From assembly GCF_014196125.1 (NCBI RefSeq), contig NZ_JACIDA010000002.1, forward strand, positions 744,001 through 808,000: a stretch of 64,000 nt of DNA. The letters are read 5' to 3'. Below are positions 36,405 to 44,650 of the stretch, piece by piece. This stretch comes from Brevundimonas mediterranea (lineage in GTDB: Bacteria > Pseudomonadota > Alphaproteobacteria > Caulobacterales > Caulobacteraceae). Below the pieces are notes generated by a model, which saw nothing but the letters and a program-made list of their open reading frames with translations, did not search any database and had not been told where the DNA came from. Position numbers and translations under genes: made by a program. Every line of letters starts with the position of its first letter. The stretch's first letter is position 1.

Positions 36405-36433
36405 TTGCGGGACCGCTCAACCCTCCGCTATAC
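36405..36433 (+). promoter_or_regulatory. Sigma-70-type promoter of tRNA-Gly
   Basis: TTGCGG (36405-36410), a 17-base spacer, then CTATAC (36428-36433), about 40 bp before the mature tRNA 5' end. Spacing and position are as expected for a housekeeping tRNA promoter. Confidence 0.7.
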
Positions 36434-36474
36434 GCCCCCTCCTCGACGGGGAGCGCACCTAGCTCCTACGGAGT

Positions 36475-36549
36475 GCGGGCGTAGCTCAGTGGTAGAGCAC
36501 AACCTTGCCAAGGTTGGGGTCGAGAGTTCGAATCTCTTCGCCCGCTCCA
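36475..36549 (+). tRNA. tRNA-Gly (anticodon GCC)
   Basis: Full cloverleaf: acceptor GCGGGCG pairs with CGCCCGC, D arm GCTC/GAGC with AGTGGTA loop, anticodon stem CAACC/GGTTG with loop TTGCCAA (anticodon GCC), T arm GAGAG-TTCGAAT-CTCTT with one G-T pair, discriminator T, and CCA encoded in the genome. It reads glycine codons GGC and GGT. It lies at the edge between core genes and the metal-resistance region, a usual integration site for islands. Confidence 0.98.
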
Positions 36550-36584
36550 GTCGAGATTGCCAAGGCAATCAATAGGTTATGGCA

Positions 36585-36619
36585 GGGCGATCCCAACGGG
36601 ATCGCCCACCCTATTTTTT
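36585..36619 (+). terminator. Rho-independent terminator after tRNA-Gly
   Basis: GGGCGATCCC (36585-36594), loop AAC, exact complement GGGATCGCCC (36598-36607), then ACCCTATTTTTT. Confidence 0.93.
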
Positions 36620-37020
36620 ACGCCGCTACCACACCGCTACCAAAAATCTTTTGCTGGCGAGCGCTCGCCTGTCCATTGGCATGGCGCATTGCGGTGAAGG
36701 CCCCTGAAATCTGCTGAAAAGACCGAACTAATTTTTGCGGAGATCGACCCGCGAGCAGGTCACGGGAAAATAGTGCCTTGGAATGTTGTTGCCCGCAGCT
36801 TCTTGCCTCGTATCCGTCAACCGCCGCCTTTGACTCTCTGAAGGATCCCGCGGGGTTTGGCGACGGTCAGGGTGTCGCGGTCTCGGCGCGGTCCCGAGCG
36901 ATTGCTGTTCACCGTCCTGTAGTGACCTTAATAGGACCGGCCCGGTCTATCGCTCGTCCGCACGTCGGACTTCGCGGACGTCTGGCCGGCGTCGGCCGCC
37001 TGTCTGACCAAGGACCTGTG
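36620..37020. other. Gap between tRNA-Gly and arsH; possible gene remnant
   Basis: Holds two copies of CCGCTACCA 11 bp apart (36623 and 36634) just after the tRNA terminator. A 40-codon frame without a start (about 36700-36836, plus) reads [13 protein letters not shown], which resembles the tail of a carbon-nitrogen hydrolase, and stops at TGA. I take it as a remnant at best. CTGTAGTGACCTTAATAGGACC near 36920 may hold the arsH promoter, unproved. Confidence 0.4.
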
Positions 37021-37776
37021 ATGACCTTCACCCGCCTGCGCTCGCTGCCGGACCCGGATCATCTGCCGGCTCTGGACGCGGCCTATCTGTCCGCCGATCC
37101 CGCCCGTGGACTGGGCCCGACCGAGCCGGCGCCGCGTATCCTTCTCCTGTACGGATCGCTGCGCGAGCGGTCGTATTCGCGGTTCTGCGTCGAGGAAGCG
37201 GCCCGCCTGCTGCAGCAAATGGGATGCGAGACCCGCATCTTCGACCCCACCGACCTGCCCCTGCCGGGCGCGCCCGGCGACGACGACCACCCGGCGGTGC
37301 GCGAGTTGCGCGAACACGCCTTGTGGTCGGAGGGCATGGTCTGGTGCAGCCCGGAGCGGCACGGCCAGGTCTCCGGACTGATGAAGCTGCAGATCGATCA
37401 CCTGCCGTTGAGCCTGGGCGGCATGCGCCCGACCCAGGGCCGGACGCTCGCCGTCATGCAGGTGTCGGGCGGGTCCCAGAGCTTCAACGCCGTCAACACT
37501 CTGCGCCTTCTGGGCCGCTGGATGCGGATGGTCACCATCCCCAACCAGTCGAGCGTGGCCAAGGCCTTCCAGGAATTCGACGAGGCCGGCCGGATGAAAC
37601 CCTCGGCCTACTATGAGCGGATTGTCGATGTGATGGAGGAACTGGTGCGCTTCACCATCCTGGTCCGGCCCCACGCCGTTCAGCTCGTGGACCGCTATTC
37701 GGAGCGCAAGGCGGCCGGAGTTTTGGTGGATGCCGCGTCCGACCTCTCGGCCATTGCTATCGCACGCCAGGCCTGA
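37021..37776 (+). CDS. arsH: ArsH-type NADPH-dependent FMN reductase
   Basis: A 251-residue flavoprotein. [25 protein letters not shown] (about 40-64) is the FMN phosphate loop of ArsH, and [23 protein letters not shown] the second flavin-contact region; [23 protein letters not shown] follows. ArsH oxidises trivalent organoarsenicals and also reduces quinones and azo dyes. No arsR, arsB or arsC lies beside it, so the arsenic role rests on family alone. It is the first intact gene after the tRNA and opens the accessory region. Confidence 0.9.
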   Translation: MTFTRLRSLPDPDHLPALDAAYLSADPARGLGPTEPAPRILLLYGSLRERSYSRFCVEEAARLLQQMGCETRIFDPTDLPLPGAPGDDDHPAVRELREHALWSEGMVWCSPERHGQVSGLMKLQIDHLPLSLGGMRPTQGRTLAVMQVSGGSQSFNAVNTLRLLGRWMRMVTIPNQSSVAKAFQEFDEAGRMKPSAYYERIVDVMEELVRFTILVRPHAVQLVDRYSERKAAGVLVDAASDLSAIAIARQA

Positions 37777-37892
37777 GGCTGCGTTTTTGGCGGTAACGCG
37801 CCAGAACTGGCGAATTGCGATCCTCCCTGTCGAGGCAGGGTCTTCAGTGGAGCCGCACGGCGCAGAGCCTCGCCGGCGCCATGGGGAGGCGC

Positions 37893-39002
37893 TTATCCTC
37901 GATCGACCAGAGAATAGCTTGTGCTGCGTCCCCCGCCGTCATCCTTCACGAGGATGCCCCGGTCCACCAGATCTTTGATGTCGCGCAAGGCCGTGTCGGG
38001 CGAGGACTTCGTCAGCGCCGCCCATTTGGTCGAGGTGAGCTTGCCTTCGAAGCCGTCGGGCAGCCGGTTGATGACCGTGCTCTGGCGCTCGCTCAACGTC
38101 TGACCTGCGAGCGCCTCCCAGAAGCGCGCCTTGCGCATCACATGGGTCAGGGTGGTTTCCGCGCCGTCGAATGCGCGATCGAGGCAGCCGAGGAACCAGT
38201 CCAGCCAGAGGGTCACGTCCAGCGCGCCTTTCTGGGTCGTCTCCAGGGTCGCGTAGTAGTCCTTGCGCTCCAGCCGGATCTGGGCGGACATGCTGTAGAA
38301 CCGCTGGGCGCTTTTCTCGGAACGGGCGAGCGCCATGTCGGCGATCGCCCGGGCGATCCGGCCGTTCCCGTCGTCGAACGGGTGGATGGTCACGAACCAC
38401 AGGTGGGCGATCGCGGCCTTGAGGACCGGATCCGTCCGCGGCTCGTCAGTGAACCAGTCGAGGAACGCGCGCATCTCGTCCTGCAGACGGGCGGCGGGCG
38501 GCGCTTCATAGTGCACGCGCTCTCGTCCGAAGGGGCCCGAGACGACCTGCATCGGGCCGGAGCTCTCGTTGCGCCAGGCGCCGACGACGATCTTCGTCAT
38601 GCCGCTGCGTCCGGTCGGAAACAGGGCGGCGTGCCAGCCGAACAGCCGTTCCTCGGTGAGCGGAGACGCAAAGTTCTGGGTCGCGTCGAGCATCATTTCG
38701 ACGACGCCTTCGACGTTGCGATCCGCGGGGGCGAGGGCCCCGATATCCATGCCGAGGCGGCGGGCGATGGAGGATCGCACCTGATCCTTGTCGAGCAGCT
38801 CGCCTTCGATTTCGCTGGATTTCAGGACATCTTCGGTAAGGGTCTCGAGGACGGCTTCAGCGCGGAGGTCGAAGCCGAGCGTGTGCATCCGGCCAAGCAG
38901 AAGGCCTTGGCGATGACGGACGGCTGGGAGGCGATCGGCAAGCGCGTCAGCGCGCCATTCCAGACGCGGCCAGCCTTCGATCTCATGGATGTATTGCGCC
39001 AT
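37893..39002 (-). CDS. Fic family protein with N-terminal inhibitory helix and C-terminal winged helix
   Basis: A 369-residue enzyme that probably transfers AMP to hydroxyl groups of proteins. The N-terminal DUF4172 part contains the self-inhibition motif [S/T]-x3-E-[G/N] as Ser62...Glu66-Gly67 (SSEIEG). The Fic core HPFDDGNGR starts at His207. Residues about 300-369 (LSERQSTVINRLPDG, TALRDIKDLVDRGILVKDDGG) look like a winged-helix DNA-binding domain. The ATG at 39002 has AAGGAG eight bases upstream; a GTG nine bases earlier is less likely. Two palindromes cover the start and upstream region (39001-39079), suggesting that the protein controls its own gene. No antitoxin gene is present because the inhibitor is built in. 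Confidence 0.9.
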   Translation of the reverse strand: MAQYIHEIEGWPRLEWRADALADRLPAVRHRQGLLLGRMHTLGFDLRAEAVLETLTEDVLKSSEIEGELLDKDQVRSSIARRLGMDIGALAPADRNVEGVVEMMLDATQNFASPLTEERLFGWHAALFPTGRSGMTKIVVGAWRNESSGPMQVVSGPFGRERVHYEAPPAARLQDEMRAFLDWFTDEPRTDPVLKAAIAHLWFVTIHPFDDGNGRIARAIADMALARSEKSAQRFYSMSAQIRLERKDYYATLETTQKGALDVTLWLDWFLGCLDRAFDGAETTLTHVMRKARFWEALAGQTLSERQSTVINRLPDGFEGKLTSTKWAALTKSSPDTALRDIKDLVDRGILVKDDGGGRSTSYSLVDRG

Positions 39003-39079
39003 TCCCCGCACTCCTTGCGGGGAATATGGGCGTTATGCGCCGCAGGAGCAAGGCTGTTCTCCGCGTGAAGTGCGGAGAA
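39001..39079 (-). promoter_or_regulatory. Tandem palindromes at the fic start (operator and/or RBS hairpin)
   Basis: ATTCCCCGC (39001-39009), spacer of 7, GCGGGGAAT (39017-39025); then TTCTCCGC (39057-39064), spacer of 7, GCGGAGAA (39072-39079). A half-site ATCTCCGC lies at 39091. Arms and spacers agree between the two. In the fic mRNA the first palindrome is a 9-bp hairpin whose loop is AAGGAGT, the ribosome site, and whose 3' arm ends inside the AUG. Confidence 0.65.
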
Positions 39080-39226
39080 TAGGACGCCTAATCTCCGCAC
39101 CAAGGGAGGCCTCGCACACTATAGGCGGCCCCCGCACCCTGGGTATCCGCGGACTGCGCGGCTATCGGCGCCCAAGGAGCTCCGAAACCCGCGGGCCGCA
39201 GTTGGGCCTCAGGCGGAGACGCCCGC

Positions 39227-41158
39227 TCAAGAGGCTGGGCGCGCGCCCTTCGGCGCCGCATGCCGGGAGAAGCCGACCACGAGGATAGCAATCGTCAGAA
39301 GCTGAACGGCGACGCCCTCGACCGTCGGATAAAGACCGAGGATCTCGATGCGGGGGATCCACTCCAGCGGATGGACATCGAGCCAGCCCGCCTCCTGCAG
39401 CGCAGCCACGCCCTTGCCGACGAGGACGACCGACAGGATGGCCATGAGGATCGAGCTCAGCGAGAAGAACCGGCCGATCGGGAGGCGCATGCTGTAGGCC
39501 AGCAAGGCCCAGGCCACCACGGCCAGGATGGCCACCGCCGTCAGGGCGCCGGCCAGCATGCCGAGATGGCCGCCCTGGCTCCAGATCGCCGCATAGAAGA
39601 GGATGGTCTCGAACACCTCGCGATAGACGACGATGAAGGCCAGCAGGAACAGGAACCAGGCCGACCGCTTCGACAGCGCGTGGGAGAGCTTGTCGCGGAT
39701 ATAGGTCTGCCAGGCGTCGGCGTGCGACTTCCCATGCATCCAGATGCCGACCGAGACGAGCACCACGGCCGCCAGGAGCGAGCCGAATCCTTCGGTGAGC
39801 TCCCGGCTGGCGCCGCTGATGGAGATGAAGAAGGTCGCGGCCGCCCAGGTGGCGCCGCCGGCGACCAGCGCGGCCACCCAGCCGCCGTGGACGTAGCGCA
39901 GCACCTCGGGCCGTTCGGCCTTCCTCAGGAAGGCGATCATCGCCACCACGATGAGGATGGCTTCCAGCCCTTCGCGCAGCAGGATGGTGAAAGCGCCGAG
40001 GAAGCTGGCGAGATTGTCCGCCTCCTGGGGCGCGAGGGCGCGTTCGGCCGTGTCCAGCAGGGCGTTCGCGCGGGCGACCCGGTCCGCGACCTCCTGGGTC
40101 GGCGCGCGCCTGCTGATCGAGATGCGCAGGTCGGTCATGGCCGTCTCGACCCGCCGCAGCAAGACGCCGTCACGAGCGCCGAGCGCCGGCTCCACCGGTT
40201 CGACGCCGTCGAGATAGGCCGAGAGGGCGAGGTCGGTCGCGGCCTTGCGGTCGCCCCGGCGATAGGCGGCCTCGCTTTCGGCCAGTCGCGTCCGGGCCAG
40301 GGTCAGGGTCGATCCCTCGGCGCGAACCGTCGCCTCGGGATGGCGACGCAGGTGAGCGATGACCGCCCGCGCCTTCGTCTCGCCGATCCTTGTCGCCAGC
40401 TCCGCCGGGGTGGCCTGGGTGAGGGCGGCCAGGTCAGGGAACGCGGCGCGGATCGCCGCGTCGCTCTCCCAGAGGCGTCGACCTTCGGCGGCTTCGGCGT
40501 CGGTGAAGGCGAACCGGCCCACGTAGAAGGCCAAGGCCCAGCGATCCTCGGCCGGCAGATGGGCGAAGCTGGCCATGGCCGTGCCCTCGAGCCCCTGATC
40601 GATCACCTGGTAGAGGCCGAACACGCTGCGCTGACGGGCGCGCTCCACATCCGCGAAGGCGATCGCAGGCGGGTCGAGCCCCTCGGCGCCCGGTCCGTCG
40701 GCGCGTCCGGTCACGCCATGGCAGACCGAGCATTGCTCGGCATAGAGGGTCGCGCCGCGGGCCAGATCAGGCGGGAACGAAGGCGCGAGCGGGCTCGGAT
40801 AGGCCGCCAGCACCGCGCCGGCCAGCGCCTTGGCCCGGGCCCCGACGACCCCCGGGTCGGCCTTGTCGAGGATGGCCGCCTGCAGGGCCTCCGCGTCACG
40901 GATCAGGCCGGCCTTGGCCGGGTTCGGCGGCAGGGCGTCCAGGCGGGTCCGGATCTGGCCGCCGAACTCGATCATCTCGCCGTATTCGGCCGGATTGGTC
41001 ACCTGACCATTGGCAACCGCGCCGGCATAGTCGACCGCCACATAGTCGAGCAGTCGCCAGGCGACCTGGGCCTCGGAGGCGGACGGCGCCTGGGCCAGGG
41101 CGGGTGCGGACAGCCCCATCGCAAGCATCAGGGCGAAAAGGCGGAGCAGAGGGCGCAT
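39227..41158 (-). CDS. Cytochrome-c/FTR1 fusion iron permease
   Basis: A 643-residue protein. A signal peptide (GLSAPALAQA) leads a periplasmic part of about 370 residues that includes a class I cytochrome c site, CSVCHG near residue 140 with a later Met. A hydrophobic C-terminal half carries seven helices with the two R-E-x2-E iron motifs of FTR1/EfeU permeases: LREGLEAIL and VYREVFETIL. The fusion probably oxidises ferrous iron with the attached heme and passes it through the permease. Many alphaproteobacteria have similar fusions. I start at 41158; the open frame before it lacks signal character. No EfeO or EfeB gene is adjacent. Confidence 0.9.
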   Translation of the reverse strand: MRPLLRLFALMLAMGLSAPALAQAPSASEAQVAWRLLDYVAVDYAGAVANGQVTNPAEYGEMIEFGGQIRTRLDALPPNPAKAGLIRDAEALQAAILDKADPGVVGARAKALAGAVLAAYPSPLAPSFPPDLARGATLYAEQCSVCHGVTGRADGPGAEGLDPPAIAFADVERARQRSVFGLYQVIDQGLEGTAMASFAHLPAEDRWALAFYVGRFAFTDAEAAEGRRLWESDAAIRAAFPDLAALTQATPAELATRIGETKARAVIAHLRRHPEATVRAEGSTLTLARTRLAESEAAYRRGDRKAATDLALSAYLDGVEPVEPALGARDGVLLRRVETAMTDLRISISRRAPTQEVADRVARANALLDTAERALAPQEADNLASFLGAFTILLREGLEAILIVVAMIAFLRKAERPEVLRYVHGGWVAALVAGGATWAAATFFISISGASRELTEGFGSLLAAVVLVSVGIWMHGKSHADAWQTYIRDKLSHALSKRSAWFLFLLAFIVVYREVFETILFYAAIWSQGGHLGMLAGALTAVAILAVVAWALLAYSMRLPIGRFFSLSSILMAILSVVLVGKGVAALQEAGWLDVHPLEWIPRIEILGLYPTVEGVAVQLLTIAILVVGFSRHAAPKGARPAS

Positions 41159-41319
41159 GGGAGACCTAGTTGTGAGCGGCTCGCAATAGCATTCAGGCGA
41201 CGGCACTGTCGCGCTTTATTCGCGACGCGGCCGGGCTCGCAGGCGGCGACGGCTCCCCGTCCGCCGAGACGCCACGGCGCTGCGTGGCCAGCCCGGGCAG
41301 CTACGCGGCGCGGCGCTCG

Positions 41320-42732
41320 TTACAGGTGGATCGTGCGGTCGGCCACAGCCAGGCATGCCTCGCGCAAGGCTTCCGGAAGCGTCGGATGCGCATGGCTCGT
41401 CCGCGCCACGTCCTCGGCCGCCGCGCCGAATTGCATGACGGCGACCGCTTCATGGATCAGACTGCCGGCGTCCGGCCCCAGGATGTGCACGCCGAGAATC
41501 TTGTCCGTCCTGGCGTCCGCCAACACCTTGACCAACCCGTTCTTCTCCAACCGCGCCTTGGCCATGGCGTTTGCCGAGAACGGAAAGCGCCCGACGCGAT
41601 AGGCCACGCCGGCCGCCTTGAGGTCGTCCTCGGTGCGCCCGACTGAGGCCAGTTCCGGCCAGGTATAGACGACCGCCGGAATCGTTCCGTAGTCCACATG
41701 GCCCGCGCCCCCCGCCAGGCGTTCGGCCAGGGCGATCCCTTCCTCCTCCGCCTTGTGGGCCAGCATGGCGCCGCCGATGACGTCGCCGATGGCGTAGACC
41801 CCGTCGGCGCTGGTCCGGAACCCTTCGTCCACCGGAATAAAGCCCCTGCGGTCGGGCGCAATGCCGACCGTTTCCAGATCGAGCCTGGCGGTTGCGGGCC
41901 GTCGGCCGATGGAGACCAGCACGACATCGGCCTTGATGGTTCCTCGCGCGCCATCGCCCACGGGCTCGACGTCGAGGACGACGTCGTCGCCCTCCATCCG
42001 CGATCCGACCACCTTGTGCCCAAGGCAGAACTGGAAGCCCTGGGCCTCGAGCACCTTGTGCAGCGCCGCCGACATCTCCGAGTCGACGCCGGAGGCGATC
42101 CGGTCGAGCACTTCGATGACCGTGACCTCGCTGCCGAGCCGACGCCAGACCGACCCCAGCTCCAGTCCGACGTAGCCGCCGCCGATCACCGCCAGATGGC
42201 GCGGCGCCGCCGTCAGGCTCAGGGCGCCGGCGGAGGTGACGATTCGCCGCTCGTCGATGGGCAGGTCGGGCAAGGTCGCCGCTTCCGATCCGCTGGCGAT
42301 GACCACCGCCTTGCTGGCCTGCACCTCGAAAGCGCCGTCCGCGGCGCGCACCTCCACCCGGTCGCGCGCCAGCAGCCGCCCGCGGCCCTGGAAGCGGGCG
42401 ACCTTGTGCTTGCGCAGGAGGTAGGCGACCCCTTCGCCAAGCTCGGTCACCACCTTGCCCTTGTGCCGCATGACACCGTCAAGATCGGCCCGCACATTGT
42501 CTACCATGACGCCGAACGCTTCGAGATTGCGCGCCATCTCCAGCCGCTCGGTGGCCTGGAGCAGCGCCTTGGACGGAATGCACCCGATGTTCAGGCAGGT
42601 CCCCCCGAGCAGTTCGCGGTCGTCGATGACCGCCACCGACAGGCCGAGCTGGCTCGCCCGGATCGCACACGGGTATCCGCCCGGCCCGCCGCCGATGATC
42701 ACCAGGTCGTAGGAGGTCGTCGAACGGCTCAT
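41320..42732 (-). CDS. Dihydrolipoyl dehydrogenase-type flavoprotein
   Basis: A 470-residue FAD disulfide oxidoreductase. VIIGGGPGGYPCAIRASQLG binds FAD, GGTCLNIGCIPSK has the redox pair Cys46/Cys51, LAVIGGGYVGLELGSVWRRLG binds NAD, and the C-terminal SHAHPTLPEALREA provides the catalytic His. All match LpdA (E3), which reoxidises lipoyl groups. No E1 or E2 gene is nearby, so this may be an accessory copy with another partner. It lacks the N-terminal heavy-metal domain and C-terminal Cys pair of mercuric reductase. It lies 63 bp after the P450 gene and may share its transcript. Confidence 0.87.
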   Translation of the reverse strand: MSRSTTSYDLVIIGGGPGGYPCAIRASQLGLSVAVIDDRELLGGTCLNIGCIPSKALLQATERLEMARNLEAFGVMVDNVRADLDGVMRHKGKVVTELGEGVAYLLRKHKVARFQGRGRLLARDRVEVRAADGAFEVQASKAVVIASGSEAATLPDLPIDERRIVTSAGALSLTAAPRHLAVIGGGYVGLELGSVWRRLGSEVTVIEVLDRIASGVDSEMSAALHKVLEAQGFQFCLGHKVVGSRMEGDDVVLDVEPVGDGARGTIKADVVLVSIGRRPATARLDLETVGIAPDRRGFIPVDEGFRTSADGVYAIGDVIGGAMLAHKAEEEGIALAERLAGGAGHVDYGTIPAVVYTWPELASVGRTEDDLKAAGVAYRVGRFPFSANAMAKARLEKNGLVKVLADARTDKILGVHILGPDAGSLIHEAVAVMQFGAAAEDVARTSHAHPTLPEALREACLAVADRTIHL

Positions 42733-42795
42733 GGCGTCAGCCTTTGCTGCGAGTGGATGGGAGAGAAGGGCCCCGGCCAGCCCGAGGAAGCGGCA

Positions 42796-44055
42796 TCAGG
42801 CGCCCCCCTCATTGAGGGCCGCGTCGCGCGTCTCCATTCGGAACCCGCTTCCGGGGAGGGCCGGCAGGCGGCGGAAGTCGATCTCCAGATCCTGATCCGG
42901 CAGCCGGTAGTTCAGGTCGGCGAGCAGGCCGACGGCGCGCTCCATCAGCTCCACGACGATCCCTTCGCCAGGGCAACGGTGACCGGTCGCCGCATCCCCA
43001 CCGCCCTGGGGGATGAGACCGAACGGATCTCCGGAGCCGTCGCTGAACCGCTCCGGCCGGAACGCCTCGGGATCAGTCCAGTGTGCGGGATCGTGATTGG
43101 AGCCATAGAGGTCGAGGACCACCTGACGGCCCTCCGGGAAGACCAGGTCGCGCCAGCGAAACGGCGCGCGCACACGCCCGATCACTGCCGGGAAGAACGG
43201 ATAGAAGCGTCGGACTTCCTGGACGAAGGCGCGGCGACGTCCGGCGTCGGCGTCGGCCAGACGGGCCGCATCCGGGTGAGCCTGCATCGCGTGCGCCACA
43301 AACACGATGTAGACCGAGGTCGCGACAGTCGGCCGCAATACATTGGCCAGTTCGACCGCCGCCGTGTGGATCGGCAACGGTTCGCCGTCCGCGGCGCGGG
43401 TCCAGGCCCAGGCGTGGGCGGCCGTGTCCGGATCCGGCGACAGACGGCCGGCGCGAATGTCTTCAATGATCGAGCCCAGCCAGGCGTCGACGCGGCGACG
43501 CGCGTGCCTCGACCACAGATGCCGGGGGCCCCGCGATCCCGCCGCGTCGAACAGCGCCCTCAGGTGACGGACCCGTTTCGCCTCTTCGTGCGGCTCGAGC
43601 GGCACGCCGGCCCAGGCGCAGACGGCCCGCGTTAGCACCGGCTGCAAGGCGTCATACAGCACGATGTCGTCCTCGCCGGCCCATTCGACGGCCGCGCGCC
43701 GCCACTCCGCTTCGAACAGTTCGCCCAGTCGCGCGACACGGGCTGGCGACATCAGGGACATGAACACGCCCTTGCGGGCGCGGTGGGCCTCGCCGTCCAG
43801 CCCCTGGACGCCGCCCTCGCCGAGCAGCGTGCGGCGGACCGGCGCCGGCATGGCGCCCGCCCGCACGATGCGGGTCTCGTCATAGAAGATCCGCGCCGCC
43901 TCGCGGCCTCTCAGACAGGTCGTCTCCTTCAGCGCCAGGCGGGTCTCGACGACGTCGGCGCCGGCCTGCTCGAACAGGTGGGAAAGGCGCCGATAAGGGT
44001 CTGTCAGCAGGGCCAGGGTCTGGTCGCCGTGTCGCGAGGTCGGCCGATGCGTCAT
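42796..44055 (-). CDS. Cytochrome P450 of the CYP152 fatty-acid peroxygenase family
   Basis: A 419-residue, membrane-free P450. ExxR is Glu280-Arg283 (QEVRRF), followed by the CYP152 signature YPFFPAVIGRVR, and the heme Cys361 is in GHRCPGEG. Arg241-Pro242 (NVLRPTVA) matches the Arg that holds the fatty-acid carboxylate in P450-BSbeta and OleT, so it should use hydrogen peroxide instead of a reductase. The residue in place of OleT His85 is Gln84 (GVQGLDG), as in the hydroxylating BSbeta type, so hydroxylation is more likely than decarboxylation. GGAGG lies seven bases before the ATG at 44055; an upstream open frame overlaps merR and is not used. Confidence 0.92.
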   Translation of the reverse strand: MTHRPTSRHGDQTLALLTDPYRRLSHLFEQAGADVVETRLALKETTCLRGREAARIFYDETRIVRAGAMPAPVRRTLLGEGGVQGLDGEAHRARKGVFMSLMSPARVARLGELFEAEWRRAAVEWAGEDDIVLYDALQPVLTRAVCAWAGVPLEPHEEAKRVRHLRALFDAAGSRGPRHLWSRHARRRVDAWLGSIIEDIRAGRLSPDPDTAAHAWAWTRAADGEPLPIHTAAVELANVLRPTVATSVYIVFVAHAMQAHPDAARLADADAGRRRAFVQEVRRFYPFFPAVIGRVRAPFRWRDLVFPEGRQVVLDLYGSNHDPAHWTDPEAFRPERFSDGSGDPFGLIPQGGGDAATGHRCPGEGIVVELMERAVGLLADLNYRLPDQDLEIDFRRLPALPGSGFRMETRDAALNEGGA

Positions 44056-44167
44056 CGAAATCCTCCAGAAGGACGGGCGGTCCGCGACGGGAGCCGCCAA
44101 TCGCCTCCAAACGTCGCGGTGGGCTAATGGCTCCGGGGTCTTTGCGCCTTCCGGATCTTCCACAGGG

Positions 44168-44602
44168 TCAAAGCGGCGCGGATGGATCGTGCAACGCCTC
44201 GATCACCTTGCAGGCGGAGACCCGGCCCCCGGCGCATTCCGTCGTCATCCGCGACAGTTCGCGCTGGAGGGCGCGGAGCCGGGCGATCTTCTGTTTCACA
44301 TCGGCGAGATGACGTTCGGCCAGGGTGCTGGCCTCGGCGCAGGGCCGATCGGGGTGATCCGACAGATCAAGCAAGGAGCGGATCGAATCCAGATCGAAGC
44401 CCAGCTGGCGGGCATGCCGGATGAATGACAGGCGGCGCTCCGCCGCGTCGTCATACATGCGCCGGTCGCTGGCGGTGCGCGGCGGCGGCGGAAGCAAGCC
44501 GATTTCTTCATAGAAGCGGATGGTCGGAACCTTGACGCCCGTGGCGGCGGCCAGTTTGCCGATGGGGCGCAACCCGGACGAGGCGGGAGAGGGGAGGGGC
44601 AT
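44168..44602 (-). CDS. MerR-family metal-responsive regulator (ZntR/CadR/PbrR-like)
   Basis: A 144-residue activator. LRPIGKLAAATGVKVPTIRFYEEIGLLPPP is the MerR winged helix (split 11-40), followed by the long dimerisation helix. Cys88 (RPCAEA), Cys123 (TECAGG) and Cys131 (SACKVIEAL) sit where ZntR and PbrR place their metal-binding cysteines, so it should sense Zn, Cd or Pb. It follows the frameshifted MAPEG gene by 48 bp and is probably in the lspA operon. Two promoters of the MerR type with 19-bp spacers are in the window (45738-45768 and 59016-59046) and are its likely targets. Confidence 0.88.
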   Translation of the reverse strand: MPLPSPASSGLRPIGKLAAATGVKVPTIRFYEEIGLLPPPPRTASDRRMYDDAAERRLSFIRHARQLGFDLDSIRSLLDLSDHPDRPCAEASTLAERHLADVKQKIARLRALQRELSRMTTECAGGRVSACKVIEALHDPSAPL

Positions 44603-44650
44603 CGCGTCAGCTCGTAACGGCGGGTGAAAGGCATCTGGGGCGGGGAGGGA

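Noticed and set aside
36700-36836. Start-less frame [13 protein letters not shown] after tRNA-Gly as a real gene
   Set aside because: It begins after a stop with no start codon and ends after about 40 codons; at most a gene remnant, kept only as a note on the gap.
39260-41602. 780-codon open frame on the plus strand
   Set aside because: It runs antisense to the FTR1 fusion and into the dehydrogenase gene; composition is of a high-GC shadow with no domains.
41320-42732. Mercuric reductase
   Set aside because: The heavy-metal N-terminal domain and the C-terminal Cys pair of MerA are absent; the His-Pro-Thr-Leu tail is that of lipoamide dehydrogenase.
41698-43635. 645-codon open frame on the plus strand
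   Set aside because: It covers the dehydrogenase and P450 genes in antisense; no motif is present.
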